From: Polynucleobacter sp. MWH-Berg-3C6 | Lineage (GTDB): Bacteria > Pseudomonadota > Gammaproteobacteria > Burkholderiales > Burkholderiaceae | Assembly: GCF_018881855.1 (NCBI RefSeq) | Contig: NZ_JACVPN010000005.1 | Location: forward strand, 62,001 to 126,000 | Reading direction: 5' to 3' | DNA length: 64,000 nt | In this document: piece by piece, positions 43,807-53,299 of the stretch | Layout: every line of letters begins with the position of its first letter | How positions within the stretch are numbered: the stretch's first letter is position 1 | The notes under the pieces: model-generated | What the model was told of the DNA's origin: nothing | Seen by the model: the letters and a program-made list of their open reading frames with translations, nothing else | Databases searched by the model: none | Made by a program: the position numbers and the translations under genes

Positions 43807-46266
43807 ATGAAATTACGACCAAAATCTGCGGCTATGAGCTCGTTTATACGCGTCTCTTTATTAGTCGGCGGCAACCTGTTGGCGATTGCGGTTTTGATTG
43901 TTCTAGCTTACCTATATTTTGCCCAATCTTCCCCTTCTGGCAAAAGAACTATCAAAAATCTAAGTGACGCGGTTGCCATCACTTTTGATGAGAGTGATGT
44001 GCCTCATATCAAAGCCAATACTCAAGCGGATGCTTTATTTGCTCTAGGCTATTTACACGCTACTGAGCGCTCATGGCAAATGGAAGTCAATCGCCGGCTT
44101 GCCAGTGGCCGCCTCTCAGAAATTTTAGGAAGCGAGACCGTCAAGATTGATCGCTTTATTCGCACACTGGGTATTAAGCGTGCTGCAGAGCGCCAGTTTG
44201 ATCGCTATCCTGTGGCCGCTAAGCGTTTGCTGCAAGCGTATGCCGATGGCGTGAATACCGGCAATGCCCAACTAGGCTGGGCACTACCAGTCGAGTATTT
44301 TTTAACAGGCTCCAAACCTGGACATTGGTCATCAACTGATAGTGTTGCCTGGATGTTAATGATGGCCTACGATCTCGGCGGAAACTGGGATAAGGAATTA
44401 CAACGCTTTGAGCTTTCCCAATTCCTAACTACCAAACAAATTTGGGAAATATTACCGCCCTATGAAGCAGGCAGCTTTGCTAGCAATATGGATTTTGCTA
44501 AGCTTTATAAAGGCCTGAATGCATTTAATCCTGCAGCAGGTCCATCTGAAGAGAAATCAAAAAAGCTTCCTACTACCGAACTTGGCTCTCTAGATTTTCC
44601 TGGCGGGAAAGATGGCATTGGATCAAACAACTGGGCATTAAGCGGCAAGCTCACTGCTAGCGGTAAACCACTGCTAGCGAATGACCCCCATCTTGGCCTC
44701 TCGGCCCCAGCAATTTGGTATTTTGCCCACCTCGATGCCCCTGGAATGAATGTGATTGGCGGCACCTTACCAGGCATTCCAGGTGTAGTTCTGGGAAGAA
44801 CGGATAAATTTGCCTGGAGCTTTACTAACACCAATCCCGATGTCCAAGATTTATATATTGAGCAAATAGATGCAAATAATCCTGGCATGTATCGCGGTCC
44901 CGATGGCCTGCTCCCATTTAAAGTTCATCAAGAAATCATCGATGTCAAAGGCTCACCATCTATCACCTTCTTGGTAAAAGAAACGCGTCATGGCCCTGTG
45001 ATCTCAGATTCTTATGCGCGGGCTAAACGCAGTATCGATGCCAAACGATTTGCTTTGGCATTGCGATGGACAGCACTGGATGCAGAAAATCAATCTGTTG
45101 TTGGTCTTTTAGATATGAATCGTGCCAAAGATCTTGATACATTTAAACAAGCGCTACGCAAAAACTATGCGCCGATGCAAAACGTGGTGATGGCAGATGC
45201 CGAAGGCAATATCAGCTATCAAGCGGCTGGCGTCGCCCCTAAGCGTGTATTACATCAAGGGCTCTATGGACTGGCACCAGCCCTCGGCTGGGAAAAGCAA
45301 TATGACTGGAATGGCTACGTTCCTTTTGAGCAGTTGCCGGCAAGCAACAATCCAGAACAAGGCTGGCTTGCTACTGCCAATCAAAGAATCATTGCCAGTA
45401 ACGATCCAAATCCATTGACGGTAGATTGGGATTTACCAACGCGTTACGACCGTATTGTTGAGCTCATTAAATCCAGAAATAGCCATGATCTCAGTTACAT
45501 GAAAACTATGCAGGCGGATACCCTATCGCTTGGCGCAACCCCTTTATTGGATTTATTTAAATCAAGTAAATCGAGCCATAAACTGGCTCCACAGGCACAA
45601 GAAATGATTCAAAAATTTGATGGTGACATGACTATCAACAGTGCTGGTGCTCTGATTTTTAATGCTTGGGCAGACCAGCTGACTCGCAACCTATTCTCAC
45701 GCCTGAGTTATTTATTTACCGAGAGCTATGGTTCACGGAGCTTTAGACAGCCACTTATACTTGCCCTGCAAAACCCTGACAGCCCTTGGTGTGATGACCC
45801 CAAAACAAATCAAATGGAGTCATGCTTGGACTCCTCTAGCAATGCTCTTGATAAGGCCTTAGATTATTTAAGCAATCAATATGGTAATGACCCTAAAACT
45901 TGGGCGTGGGGCAAAGCGCATATCGCAACCTCAGAGCATCGACCGCTGAGCAAAGTTCCAGTATTAGGCAGCCTATTTAACCTGAAGACCTCCTTTCCGG
46001 GAGATGGCTTCTCTATTAATGTCGGCAGACCTCAGCTCCTGAAATCTAGCAACCCGTATGAAACAGTTCAAGGCCCCAGCATGCGGGCGATCTATGATCT
46101 TTCAGATCTAGAGAAGTCGCTCTTTATTTACCAAACAGGCCAATCTGGGTGGGTGCAAAGCAGACTCTATCGGAATATGAATCCCCTATGGGCCAATAAT
46201 GAATATCTGCCGTTACAGATGAAGCCCGAAAATACAAAGCGCCAGCTTGAGTTGAATAATAAATAA
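43807..46266 (+). CDS. Penicillin acylase family protein
   Basis: 819 residues with an N-terminal membrane helix (about 18-38). It is an Ntn-hydrolase precursor: an alpha part (about 40-260), a spacer and a beta part starting at the autoproteolytic nucleophile Ser273 in GIGSNNWALSG. The family hydrolyses amide bonds in penicillin, acyl-homoserine lactones or related molecules; the substrate cannot be read from sequence. Conserved blocks LLANDPHLGLSAPAIWY and TRHGPVI are present. It is the first host gene right of the prophage. Confidence 0.9.
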   Translation: MKLRPKSAAMSSFIRVSLLVGGNLLAIAVLIVLAYLYFAQSSPSGKRTIKNLSDAVAITFDESDVPHIKANTQADALFALGYLHATERSWQMEVNRRLASGRLSEILGSETVKIDRFIRTLGIKRAAERQFDRYPVAAKRLLQAYADGVNTGNAQLGWALPVEYFLTGSKPGHWSSTDSVAWMLMMAYDLGGNWDKELQRFELSQFLTTKQIWEILPPYEAGSFASNMDFAKLYKGLNAFNPAAGPSEEKSKKLPTTELGSLDFPGGKDGIGSNNWALSGKLTASGKPLLANDPHLGLSAPAIWYFAHLDAPGMNVIGGTLPGIPGVVLGRTDKFAWSFTNTNPDVQDLYIEQIDANNPGMYRGPDGLLPFKVHQEIIDVKGSPSITFLVKETRHGPVISDSYARAKRSIDAKRFALALRWTALDAENQSVVGLLDMNRAKDLDTFKQALRKNYAPMQNVVMADAEGNISYQAAGVAPKRVLHQGLYGLAPALGWEKQYDWNGYVPFEQLPASNNPEQGWLATANQRIIASNDPNPLTVDWDLPTRYDRIVELIKSRNSHDLSYMKTMQADTLSLGATPLLDLFKSSKSSHKLAPQAQEMIQKFDGDMTINSAGALIFNAWADQLTRNLFSRLSYLFTESYGSRSFRQPLILALQNPDSPWCDDPKTNQMESCLDSSSNALDKALDYLSNQYGNDPKTWAWGKAHIATSEHRPLSKVPVLGSLFNLKTSFPGDGFSINVGRPQLLKSSNPYETVQGPSMRAIYDLSDLEKSLFIYQTGQSGWVQSRLYRNMNPLWANNEYLPLQMKPENTKRQLELNNK

Positions 46267-46342
46267 GACTATTAACCTCACTAGCCAAGGCGTTTAGAAT
46301 GTCTTATTGCTATAAATCAGTTACTTATTAGGACTCTGACCC

Positions 46343-46756
46343 ATGAAAAAATTGACCCCCTTCATCGCAGCTACCGTCTTTACCGCCTCAATGTCTTGCA
46401 TTGGTAATGCCTATGCCGAGTGGAAAGAATTAGGCTATAACGAGGCAATGGTGGTTTATGTTGATCTAGATACTGTCAGGATTAGTGGCGAGAAGTCTCA
46501 AATCATGTCAATGCTGGACTTCAAGAAGCCCGGAAGAAATCCCAGCAATAAAGAGACTGTGAATTCTATTATTGGCCTGAATGAATATAACTGCCCTGAG
46601 GGCAGCTATCGTCCCATCGCCTTCAAAGAATTTTCCGGAAATAAAGGTACAGGTAAAGTAGTTTCTGATAACAATACTCCGGATAGCAAGTACGAACCCG
46701 TCATTAATGAGTCATGGACAGCTGGGGTTTTCAATGTTGTCTGCCAAAGAAAATAA
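46343..46756 (+). CDS. Surface-adhesin E-like secreted protein
   Basis: 137 residues with a signal peptide ending near NAYA, then a small domain with a WKELG start, YVDLDTVRISGEKSQIMSML and a C-terminal Cys pair. This matches the surface-adhesin protein E family pattern. Function in adhesion is inferred only by family. Confidence 0.7.
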   Translation: MKKLTPFIAATVFTASMSCIGNAYAEWKELGYNEAMVVYVDLDTVRISGEKSQIMSMLDFKKPGRNPSNKETVNSIIGLNEYNCPEGSYRPIAFKEFSGNKGTGKVVSDNNTPDSKYEPVINESWTAGVFNVVCQRK

Positions 46757-47162
46757 TCTGCATACAAAATCTCAATTCAAATTCGGGGTTTACTTACTCC
46801 CCATCTTTTGTAGCCTAGGTTTACAGGCTTGTATTGCACCCTTTGCAGCTGTCGGCGCCTCAGGCTCAGCTGCCGCTAGCACAGCTGGAGGTGCAGTAGC
46901 TACCGCCGCAGTTGCAAATCCTGCTACAGCCACAAGCCTTGCAACCACCGCAGCTACAGGCAAGTCTCCCTTAGAGCATGCGGCCTCGGCTGCCACCAAA
47001 AAGGAATGCAGTTTTTTTAACCCCCTCTCATCTAAGCCAATTTGCGTAGATGTCTTAGTCCCAACCGTAACTGATAACAGCACTCCATTAATGGGTCCTG
47101 CAGATCAAGCGATCGATACAGCAAAGCAGCAAAACATCTCTGCCCCACTCTCAAAAGACTAA
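46734..47162 (+). CDS. Small Ala-rich lipoprotein
   Basis: About 142 residues. A hydrophobic segment ends in a lipobox (SLGLQAC), followed by an Ala/Gly/Thr-rich low-complexity stretch and a short Cys-containing C terminus. The frame overlaps the end of the preceding gene; the exact start is uncertain. Function unknown. Confidence 0.6.
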   Translation: MLSAKENNLHTKSQFKFGVYLLPIFCSLGLQACIAPFAAVGASGSAAASTAGGAVATAAVANPATATSLATTAATGKSPLEHAASAATKKECSFFNPLSSKPICVDVLVPTVTDNSTPLMGPADQAIDTAKQQNISAPLSKD

Positions 47163-47197
47163 AATGACTGTTTACAAGCATTTTTACTGACTTATTC

Positions 47198-48052
47198 ATG
47201 ACTACTGAAAACTATTACCTCACACTAACCTGCCCGAACAAGCCCGGCATTGTTGCTGCAGTTTCAACTTACATCTTTCAGGCGGGCGGTGATATTGAAG
47301 AAGCCCAGCAGTTTGATGACAAAGCGTCTAAACGCTTCTTCATGCGCGTTAGCTTTAGTTGCCCTACCGATGGCAATACCCTCAAGTCTGGTTTTGTGGA
47401 AATTGCTAAACGTTTTGAGCTGACATGGGATTTACGTGCCGTCAAAAATCTCAAGCGCGTCTTAATCATGGCGTCAAAGCTGGATCACTGCTTAGTAGAT
47501 TTGCTCTACCGCTGGCGTATTGGTGAATTGCCAATGATTATCTGTGGCATTGTTTCTAATCACCCACGCGAGGTATATGCCAGCATCGATTTTGCTGACA
47601 TTCCGTTTTACCATCTGCCGGTCACCCCAGAAACTAAGCCAGCGCAAGAGGCTAAATTACTCGAGATTGTTGCCGACTCCAAGGTTGATATGGTCATTCT
47701 GGCCCGTTATATGCAGATTCTGTCAGATGATTTATCCAGTAAATTATCTGGACGCTGTATCAACGTACACCACTCGTTCTTGCCAAGCTTCAAAGGGGCG
47801 AAGCCTTACCATCAAGCCCATGCTCGTGGCATCAAATTAATTGGAGCCACTGCTCATTTTGTCACTAGCGATTTAGATGAAGGTCCCATCATTGAGCAAG
47901 ATGTCACTAGAGTTACCCATGGAGATACGCCGGATGATTTAGTACGCAAAGGTCGTGACTTAGAACGTACGGTACTTTCTAGGGCACTGCGTTACTACCT
48001 GCATGACCGCGTCTTGATTAATGGCGCAACCTCAGTCGTCTTCTCAGACTAA
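47198..48052 (+). CDS. purU: Formyltetrahydrofolate deformylase
   Basis: 284 residues: an N-terminal ACT domain (about 5-85, LTCPNKPGIVAAVSTYIFQ) and a formyltransferase-type domain with the active-site Asn-His-Asp region (NHPREVYA, INVHHSFLPSFKGAKPYHQA, DLDEGPIIEQDV). It hydrolyses 10-formyl-THF to formate and THF, supplying formate for purine synthesis or balancing one-carbon units. The formate produced could feed the formate dehydrogenase in this window. Convergent with soxA. Confidence 0.95.
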   Translation: MTTENYYLTLTCPNKPGIVAAVSTYIFQAGGDIEEAQQFDDKASKRFFMRVSFSCPTDGNTLKSGFVEIAKRFELTWDLRAVKNLKRVLIMASKLDHCLVDLLYRWRIGELPMIICGIVSNHPREVYASIDFADIPFYHLPVTPETKPAQEAKLLEIVADSKVDMVILARYMQILSDDLSSKLSGRCINVHHSFLPSFKGAKPYHQAHARGIKLIGATAHFVTSDLDEGPIIEQDVTRVTHGDTPDDLVRKGRDLERTVLSRALRYYLHDRVLINGATSVVFSD

Positions 48053-48058
48053 TACTCC

Positions 48059-48844
48059 TTACGGCCTGACTCCTGGAGCCTCTAGGGGCATTCCTCTGGC
48101 TCGCCACATGAGAAAGAGTTCTAGCTGGGCCATTTCAGGAGAGCCATACTCAAACTGCTGTGCTCTTACGCCACTCATGCAGTTACGTAAGCGGCGCTGT
48201 ACAGATCCTAAAGTTTGCCATTCTAGGCGATAGATAGGATAGGCATTAGGGTGCCCCTGCGGAATCAAACTGCCACCCAGCCTCAATCCTGCTCTATCCT
48301 CGTGACACTGAGCACATGACAAATTAAGCTGCCCCATTTTCTCGTTAAATGATTGCCGTCCTTTTTGTAATTCCGCTTTGTTTTCTGAAGTTTCTTTAAC
48401 GGCAATCGGCATACCTTTGGACTGAGCAGCCACATAAGCGGTAAGCGCCAACAACGCCTTATTTTCATAAGCAAGTACCGGCGCACCTTGCGCTGCCGTT
48501 CTACATTGATTAATTTGTCCCTCAAGGGTTTGCAACTTACCTTTGATCATCTTCGGAAATTGGGTTGCGACACCACGCATCGATTTTTTAGCATCCCCAT
48601 GGCAGCTTGTACAAGCAACATTTTTTGAGCCTGACTTTGCCTGCCAAAGACTTTCACCTTCAGCCACCCAAAACATGGCAGGATTTAAGGAGGGATCATC
48701 CTGCATGGCCTTGTTTTCAGGGGACATGAGCTCATAGCTCGATTGTTTTTTATTTGTAGCGTCAGGAGCAGCAGCAGAGTTTGATGCCGCAAGCAATAAA
48801 GAGCAACAGCAAATAGCAAGGCGAAGAATGGTTGCTACGCTCAC
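48059..48844 (-). CDS. soxA: SoxA, diheme c-type cytochrome of sulfur oxidation
   Basis: 261 residues with a signal peptide and two c-type heme sites, CTSCH and CAQCH, plus the SoxA-typical HEDRAGLRLGGSLIPQGHP and RLRNCMSGVRA blocks. The Cys of the latter is the expected active-site persulfide. With SoxX it attaches thiosulfate or sulfide sulfur to the SoxY Cys in the periplasm. Last gene of the iorAB-soxXYZA operon, 7 bases after soxZ. Confidence 0.88.
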   Translation of the reverse strand: MSVATILRLAICCCSLLLAASNSAAAPDATNKKQSSYELMSPENKAMQDDPSLNPAMFWVAEGESLWQAKSGSKNVACTSCHGDAKKSMRGVATQFPKMIKGKLQTLEGQINQCRTAAQGAPVLAYENKALLALTAYVAAQSKGMPIAVKETSENKAELQKGRQSFNEKMGQLNLSCAQCHEDRAGLRLGGSLIPQGHPNAYPIYRLEWQTLGSVQRRLRNCMSGVRAQQFEYGSPEMAQLELFLMWRARGMPLEAPGVRP

Positions 48845-48851
48845 AGAGTTC

Positions 48852-49181
48852 CTATGAAACGGTAATGCTCGCTTGATTCACTGCCTCATAGCCACCATCA
48901 CCAACCCACTTGAACTCGAGAGTGCCTGATTCAGTTGCAATAGTGGTAAAGATGATTAAGGGATTGGCGCCTATGCCTGGATAGAAATCCGCTTTAAATA
49001 CCTCTACGTTGTTATAGGAACAAGTAAAGACACGAATCAAATCTCTTGGGATTAGTTTGCCAGACTCGGTATATCGAAAACCCGATTCCATATCATGCTG
49101 CACAATAGCGCGGATCTCAATAACTGCGCCCTTCTTTGCACTAGCCGGTACAGTCACTTGGGTGCGAGATGTCTTACTCAT
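48852..49181 (-). CDS. soxZ: SoxZ, sulfur carrier partner
   Basis: 109 residues from the ATG at 49181, which overlaps the soxY stop (ATGA). It has the SoxZ beta-sandwich blocks KKGAVIEIRAIVQHDMESGF and FKADFYPGIGANP. It binds SoxY and positions the sulfur-carrying arm. It has no signal peptide, as expected, since SoxZ is exported together with SoxY. Confidence 0.88.
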   Translation of the reverse strand: MSKTSRTQVTVPASAKKGAVIEIRAIVQHDMESGFRYTESGKLIPRDLIRVFTCSYNNVEVFKADFYPGIGANPLIIFTTIATESGTLEFKWVGDGGYEAVNQASITVS

Positions 49182-49666
49182 ACCATCTCCGTACAAGCGG
49201 ATAGAGTTACCAAGGTTTCTGCTGACCCCTTCCAATAGCTGCCATTACTCATTTGCGCGATAGCCCAAACCACTTGACTATCGGCCAAGCGTACCCGCGT
49301 CGTGATATTAGCAGTGCCTGAACGAGGCGTTAGATAGGCTGTAAAAATATTGGGGGAAGGGTTTCCTTCAGCAATCACATGAATCGCTTTAACGTAGTCA
49401 TTAGCAGTCATCGGGCTATCAACACTGACTTTCAAAACAACCAAATTACCGTTTTCAACCAAAGGAGGAATTGTTAAAGTCACACGACCTTCTTGAATCC
49501 TGGCATTACCAGTTATTTTTTGGATAACCTCATCAGCATCTTCTTTTTTAGCAAAAACAAATGCCGGGCTTATCCACGCACCCAGCGTGAATATTCCGAG
49601 CTTTTGGATTCTTTGGAGCCAATCACGGCGGTGCATTTTTAAAGGGGGTTTGAATTTCATATTCAT
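49178..49666 (-). CDS. soxY: SoxY-like sulfur carrier with unusual C-terminal arm
   Basis: 162 residues with a twin-arginine-type signal (HRRDWLQRIQKLG). The SoxY domain follows (VTLTIPPLVENGNLVVLKVS, SPMTANDYVKAIHV, NITTRVRLADSQVVWAIAQM). It ends LVTLSACTEMV: a Cys near the C terminus is kept, but the usual Gly-Gly-Cys-Gly-Gly arm is replaced. The carrier Cys would hold the sulfur intermediates of the pathway. It overlaps soxX and soxZ by four bases. Confidence 0.85.
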   Translation of the reverse strand: MNMKFKPPLKMHRRDWLQRIQKLGIFTLGAWISPAFVFAKKEDADEVIQKITGNARIQEGRVTLTIPPLVENGNLVVLKVSVDSPMTANDYVKAIHVIAEGNPSPNIFTAYLTPRSGTANITTRVRLADSQVVWAIAQMSNGSYWKGSAETLVTLSACTEMV

Positions 49667-50109
49667 TGTGAATTCGACTTATTTAAACTGACTAAAAAGG
49701 CTACTACATCCTCAATCTCTTGGCCATTGAGAATCGGTTGTCCTGCAAATTTTGGAGCAACCCGATTGAGGTGTCCAGTCTTGTAATAAGCAGGCATGAT
49801 GGTATCCGGATTGAAGTGACTTGCATTGACGATGCGAGCGCGCAATTGAGATGCATTAAGACGAGCCGCACTCATCCCCAGTTCTGGAGCCAGATTTCCT
49901 TGAAAGCGCTCCTCCGGAAATGGGCCGCTATGGCACAAGAGACATAAACCCGTTTGGCGACTTGCAACGATCGCCCTACCCCTACTAACATCACCAGGCG
50001 CAGAAGAAAGGGATTCGAAAATCGAATCCCCCACAATTAACTGAGCGTTTGCGCTACCGAGATTGAGGAAGACTAGCAAGCAGGCTGCCAGTACATACCT
50101 CATTCTCAT
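49663..50109 (-). CDS. soxX: SoxX, monoheme c-type cytochrome
   Basis: 148 residues with a signal peptide ending NAQ, one heme site CLLCH and typical SoxX text (FPEERFQGNLAPELGM, FNPDTIMPAYY, VEDVVAFL-like ending). It pairs with SoxA for sulfur transfer to SoxY. It starts 19 bases after the molybdenum hydroxylase gene, so it is likely in the same operon. Confidence 0.88.
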   Translation of the reverse strand: MRMRYVLAACLLVFLNLGSANAQLIVGDSIFESLSSAPGDVSRGRAIVASRQTGLCLLCHSGPFPEERFQGNLAPELGMSAARLNASQLRARIVNASHFNPDTIMPAYYKTGHLNRVAPKFAGQPILNGQEIEDVVAFLVSLNKSNSQ

Positions 50110-50128
50110 TGTTGCAACTTCACAGTCT

Positions 50129-52345
50129 TTATACCAACTTAATGCCGCTGTTTTTCAATGGCACTGTACGCAAACGTTTACCGGTTGCACGATAGAACGC
50201 ATTGAGTACTGCTGGTGCTGCAACCGCAATCGTTGGCTCACCAACACCACCCCAATCTTTACCACCGCCTTGAATAACGATAGTTTCGACAGGAGGCATC
50301 TGAGACAAGCGAATGGAGCCAAAGGTATCAAAGTTCTTCTGGACGACCGCACCTTTTTCGATGGTGATCTCTTCCTCGAATAATGCAGAGAGGCCATACA
50401 CAAATGAACCAGAAACCTGACGTGCTACTTGCGCTGGATTAACAATATAGCCTGGATCTGTAGCAGCCACGATGCGATGAATCTTAACCTCATTGCCATT
50501 TTTCACAGAGAGTTCACAGGCAGCAGCAACATAGCTACCGAAAGAACGCATTTGCGCCACACCACGGAATACACCAGGCGCAGCTGGCTTAGTCCAGCCA
50601 ATGCCATCAGCAACAGCATTTAGTACCGCCACTGCACGTGGGAAATCTTGCATGTGCTTACGGCGGAACTCTACTGCATCCATACCTGTTGCTTCAGCCA
50701 GCTCATCCATGAAAGTTTCGATAAAGACTGCATTTTGGTTCACGTTCACGCCACGCCAGAAGCCTGGGGGTACGTGAGTGTTACGCATTGCATGGTCAAT
50801 ATTGAGATTTGGGAAGCTATAAGTAATGCCATGCTCACCTAAAGGCTCGACACCTTGGAAGGCTAATGGGTCTTTACCTTTATTTGCTGCAACCACCGCA
50901 GGACGAACTGCTGCCAAAATAGACTGGCCAGACAAGCGCATATTCAAACCTGTGACATTTTTCTTGTCATCAATTGCGGCAGTCATCTTACACATCATGA
51001 CTGGATGGTAGCGACCTTGTGTCATGTCCTCGTCACGCGTCCAAATCAACTTAATTGGCGTGCCAGGCATTTGCTTAGCAATATTCACCGCCTGAGTTGT
51101 GTAGTCTTGGAATGCGCCACGACGACCAAAGCCACCGCCCAGATTTACTTTATAGACATTGCATTTTTCTGAAGGTAAACCTGAGGCTGCAATGACCGCT
51201 GCTAATGATGCTTCACCGTCTTGTGTTGGCACCCAGGCTTCACATGAATCTGCTGTCCACTTTGCAGTAGCAGTTTGTGGCTCCAAGGTGGCATGATTCA
51301 AGAATGGGTAGAAGTAAGTAGCTTCAATCTTTTTAGATGCATTTGAGAGCGCAGACTTCACGTCACCATTGGTGTTGTGTGCAAATGCATCATCTGCCGT
51401 AAGACCCTCTTCCAGCATCTTCTTGATAGAAGCGCTAGAGACATTCTCATTAGGGCTACTTTCCCAGACAATCTTTACTTGATCCAATGCAGTCTTAGCC
51501 TGCCAGAATGTATCGGCCACTACTGCAACTGCAGTATCACCAACTTGAACTACCTTTTTGACGCCTTTCATGCTTTGAGCTTTAGTGGCATCGTAGCTCT
51601 TCAATTTGCTACCAAATACAGGCGACTCTTTAATGGTTGCCGTCAGCATTCCAGGCATCTTCAAATCAATTGCGTAGATTTGTTTACCAGTGACTTTATC
51701 AGCAACACCATCGATACGATTAACGGATTTACCAATTAACTTCCACTCTTTTGGATCCTTGAGCGGAACATCTTTTGGAACCTCTAATTGCGAGGCGGCA
51801 ACAGATACCTTACCAAAAGTGGTTTTACGTCCTGATGGCGTATGGGTGATCACGCTATTCTTTGCTACGCACTCAGAAGCTGGGACATTCCATTGGTTTG
51901 CAGCTGCTTGAACCAACATAATGCGTGCAGCCGCGCCGCCTTTACGAACATATTGCTCCGATGTACGAATACCGCGGCTACCACCTGTAGAGTAGCTACC
52001 CCAAACTTTATTGCGCTTGAGGTTTTCTGCAGGAGATGGATAGTCATAAGAAACTTTTTTCCAATCACACTCCAACTCTTCCGCAACCATTTGAGCTAAA
52101 CCGGTGATCGTGCCCTGACCCATTTCCGAGCGAACAATACGAACAACCACATCATCGTTTGGCTTAACCACGACCCATACACCAATTTCTGGTGATGCCA
52201 GTGGCGTCATTGCTGTAGTACCAGTTCCCATAGCAGCATGGGCTTCAGACATGATTGAGAAATCAAAGCCAATTGCTAAACCAGTAGCAATTGCGCTAGA
52301 GCCAACGATAAAGTGGCGACGGGAAGTATTTGTATTTGTAGTCAT
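50129..52345 (-). CDS. Molybdenum hydroxylase large subunit (IorB-like, xanthine dehydrogenase family)
   Basis: 738 residues with a twin-arginine signal (SRRHFIVGSSAIATG), so it is probably periplasmic. The molybdopterin domains show GGGFGRRGAFQDYTTQ and the catalytic Glu region KDWGGVGEPTIAVAAPA. It hydroxylates an N-heterocycle or aldehyde; the substrate is unknown. Paired with the small Fe-S subunit 10 bases upstream, and followed by soxXYZA on the same strand. Confidence 0.88.
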   Translation of the reverse strand: MTTNTNTSRRHFIVGSSAIATGLAIGFDFSIMSEAHAAMGTGTTAMTPLASPEIGVWVVVKPNDDVVVRIVRSEMGQGTITGLAQMVAEELECDWKKVSYDYPSPAENLKRNKVWGSYSTGGSRGIRTSEQYVRKGGAAARIMLVQAAANQWNVPASECVAKNSVITHTPSGRKTTFGKVSVAASQLEVPKDVPLKDPKEWKLIGKSVNRIDGVADKVTGKQIYAIDLKMPGMLTATIKESPVFGSKLKSYDATKAQSMKGVKKVVQVGDTAVAVVADTFWQAKTALDQVKIVWESSPNENVSSASIKKMLEEGLTADDAFAHNTNGDVKSALSNASKKIEATYFYPFLNHATLEPQTATAKWTADSCEAWVPTQDGEASLAAVIAASGLPSEKCNVYKVNLGGGFGRRGAFQDYTTQAVNIAKQMPGTPIKLIWTRDEDMTQGRYHPVMMCKMTAAIDDKKNVTGLNMRLSGQSILAAVRPAVVAANKGKDPLAFQGVEPLGEHGITYSFPNLNIDHAMRNTHVPPGFWRGVNVNQNAVFIETFMDELAEATGMDAVEFRRKHMQDFPRAVAVLNAVADGIGWTKPAAPGVFRGVAQMRSFGSYVAAACELSVKNGNEVKIHRIVAATDPGYIVNPAQVARQVSGSFVYGLSALFEEEITIEKGAVVQKNFDTFGSIRLSQMPPVETIVIQGGGKDWGGVGEPTIAVAAPAVLNAFYRATGKRLRTVPLKNSGIKLV

Positions 52346-52355
52346 CTCTTTCCCC

Positions 52356-52805
52356 TTATGCCTTGCTCACAGCATGGATCGCTGCACGCACTTCTTGGAA
52401 GGTGCCACAACGGCAGATATTGGTTACTGCTGCATCAATTTGAGCATCAGTTGGCTTAGGAGTATTGCGTAATAGTGCGGTAGTTGCCATCACCATGCCA
52501 GATTGGCAGTAGCCGCACTGAGGTACTTGGTTATCAACCCATGCTTTTTGCACTTTAGAAAGTTGCCCATTCTTTTCTAAACTTTCAATAGTCTCAATTT
52601 TTTTACCTTCAGCAGCCGACACTGGCAACGCGCAACTACGCATCGCTTGACCTTCAAATAGCACAGTGCATGCGCCGCATACGCCAATACCGCAACCATA
52701 TTTAGTACCGGTCAAACCAATCTGTTCACGAATCACCCACAGCAATGGGGTATCTGGATCTACATCCACCTTGTATTTTTTGCCATTGACATTTAACTCT
52801 GCCAT
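52356..52805 (-). CDS. [2Fe-2S] subunit of molybdenum hydroxylase (IorA-like)
   Basis: 149 residues from the ATG at 52805. It carries two [2Fe-2S] clusters: a plant-type site (CGIGVCGACTVLFEGQ plus a later Cys) and the CGYCQSG ... CRCGT helical site. It passes electrons from the large subunit, probably to a cytochrome c; SoxX and SoxA in the same operon are candidates. No signal peptide; it would be co-exported with the large subunit. Confidence 0.9.
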   Translation of the reverse strand: MAELNVNGKKYKVDVDPDTPLLWVIREQIGLTGTKYGCGIGVCGACTVLFEGQAMRSCALPVSAAEGKKIETIESLEKNGQLSKVQKAWVDNQVPQCGYCQSGMVMATTALLRNTPKPTDAQIDAAVTNICRCGTFQEVRAAIHAVSKA

Positions 52806-52951
52806 GAGTGCTCTCCTATTGGTTTTGTAATGTGGGGACTCTTTCTGTTGAAATAAGCCCCTGTTTTTATACCCTACTTTTGTTGTGACTATATTAAACA
52901 AGAATGAATTTATTGCTATGCAACATAAATTCTGGCCTGTAAGATCAAACC

Positions 52952-53299
52952 ATGATCTCTGGCCTTGTTCAAATACTGCTCTTTCAAAGCTTAGGTGAGT
53001 TAGTTTCTAAATTCGTACTGCCCACCTTACCCGGCCCCGTGATTGGCTTGGTTCTTCTGGTTTTATGGCTTGTTCTTCGCAAAGGAATCAATGCTGAGCT
53101 AGCAATGGTTGCGGATGGCTTCAGTCAATACTTGGGCCTGCTCTTTGTTCCCGCTGCCGTGGGCGTAGTGGTCTTTCTGCCTCAGTTGCAAGCAAATGCC
53201 CTGGCAATCATCAGCGCTCTTGTAGGCAGCGTCATTTTGACTATTGGGTCGAGTGCTTTAGTAGTTCGATTTTTAAGTAGAGAAGATACTCATGAGTGA
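52952..53299 (+). CDS. lrgA: CidA/LrgA-family membrane protein
   Basis: 115 residues with about four membrane helices (LPGPVIGLVLLVLWLVL, FVPAAVGVVVF). LrgA/CidA proteins are holin-like and act with LrgB in autolysis or in metabolite transport. Its stop overlaps the lrgB start by 8 bases. Divergent from the molybdenum hydroxylase operon. Confidence 0.85.
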   Translation: MISGLVQILLFQSLGELVSKFVLPTLPGPVIGLVLLVLWLVLRKGINAELAMVADGFSQYLGLLFVPAAVGVVVFLPQLQANALAIISALVGSVILTIGSSALVVRFLSREDTHE

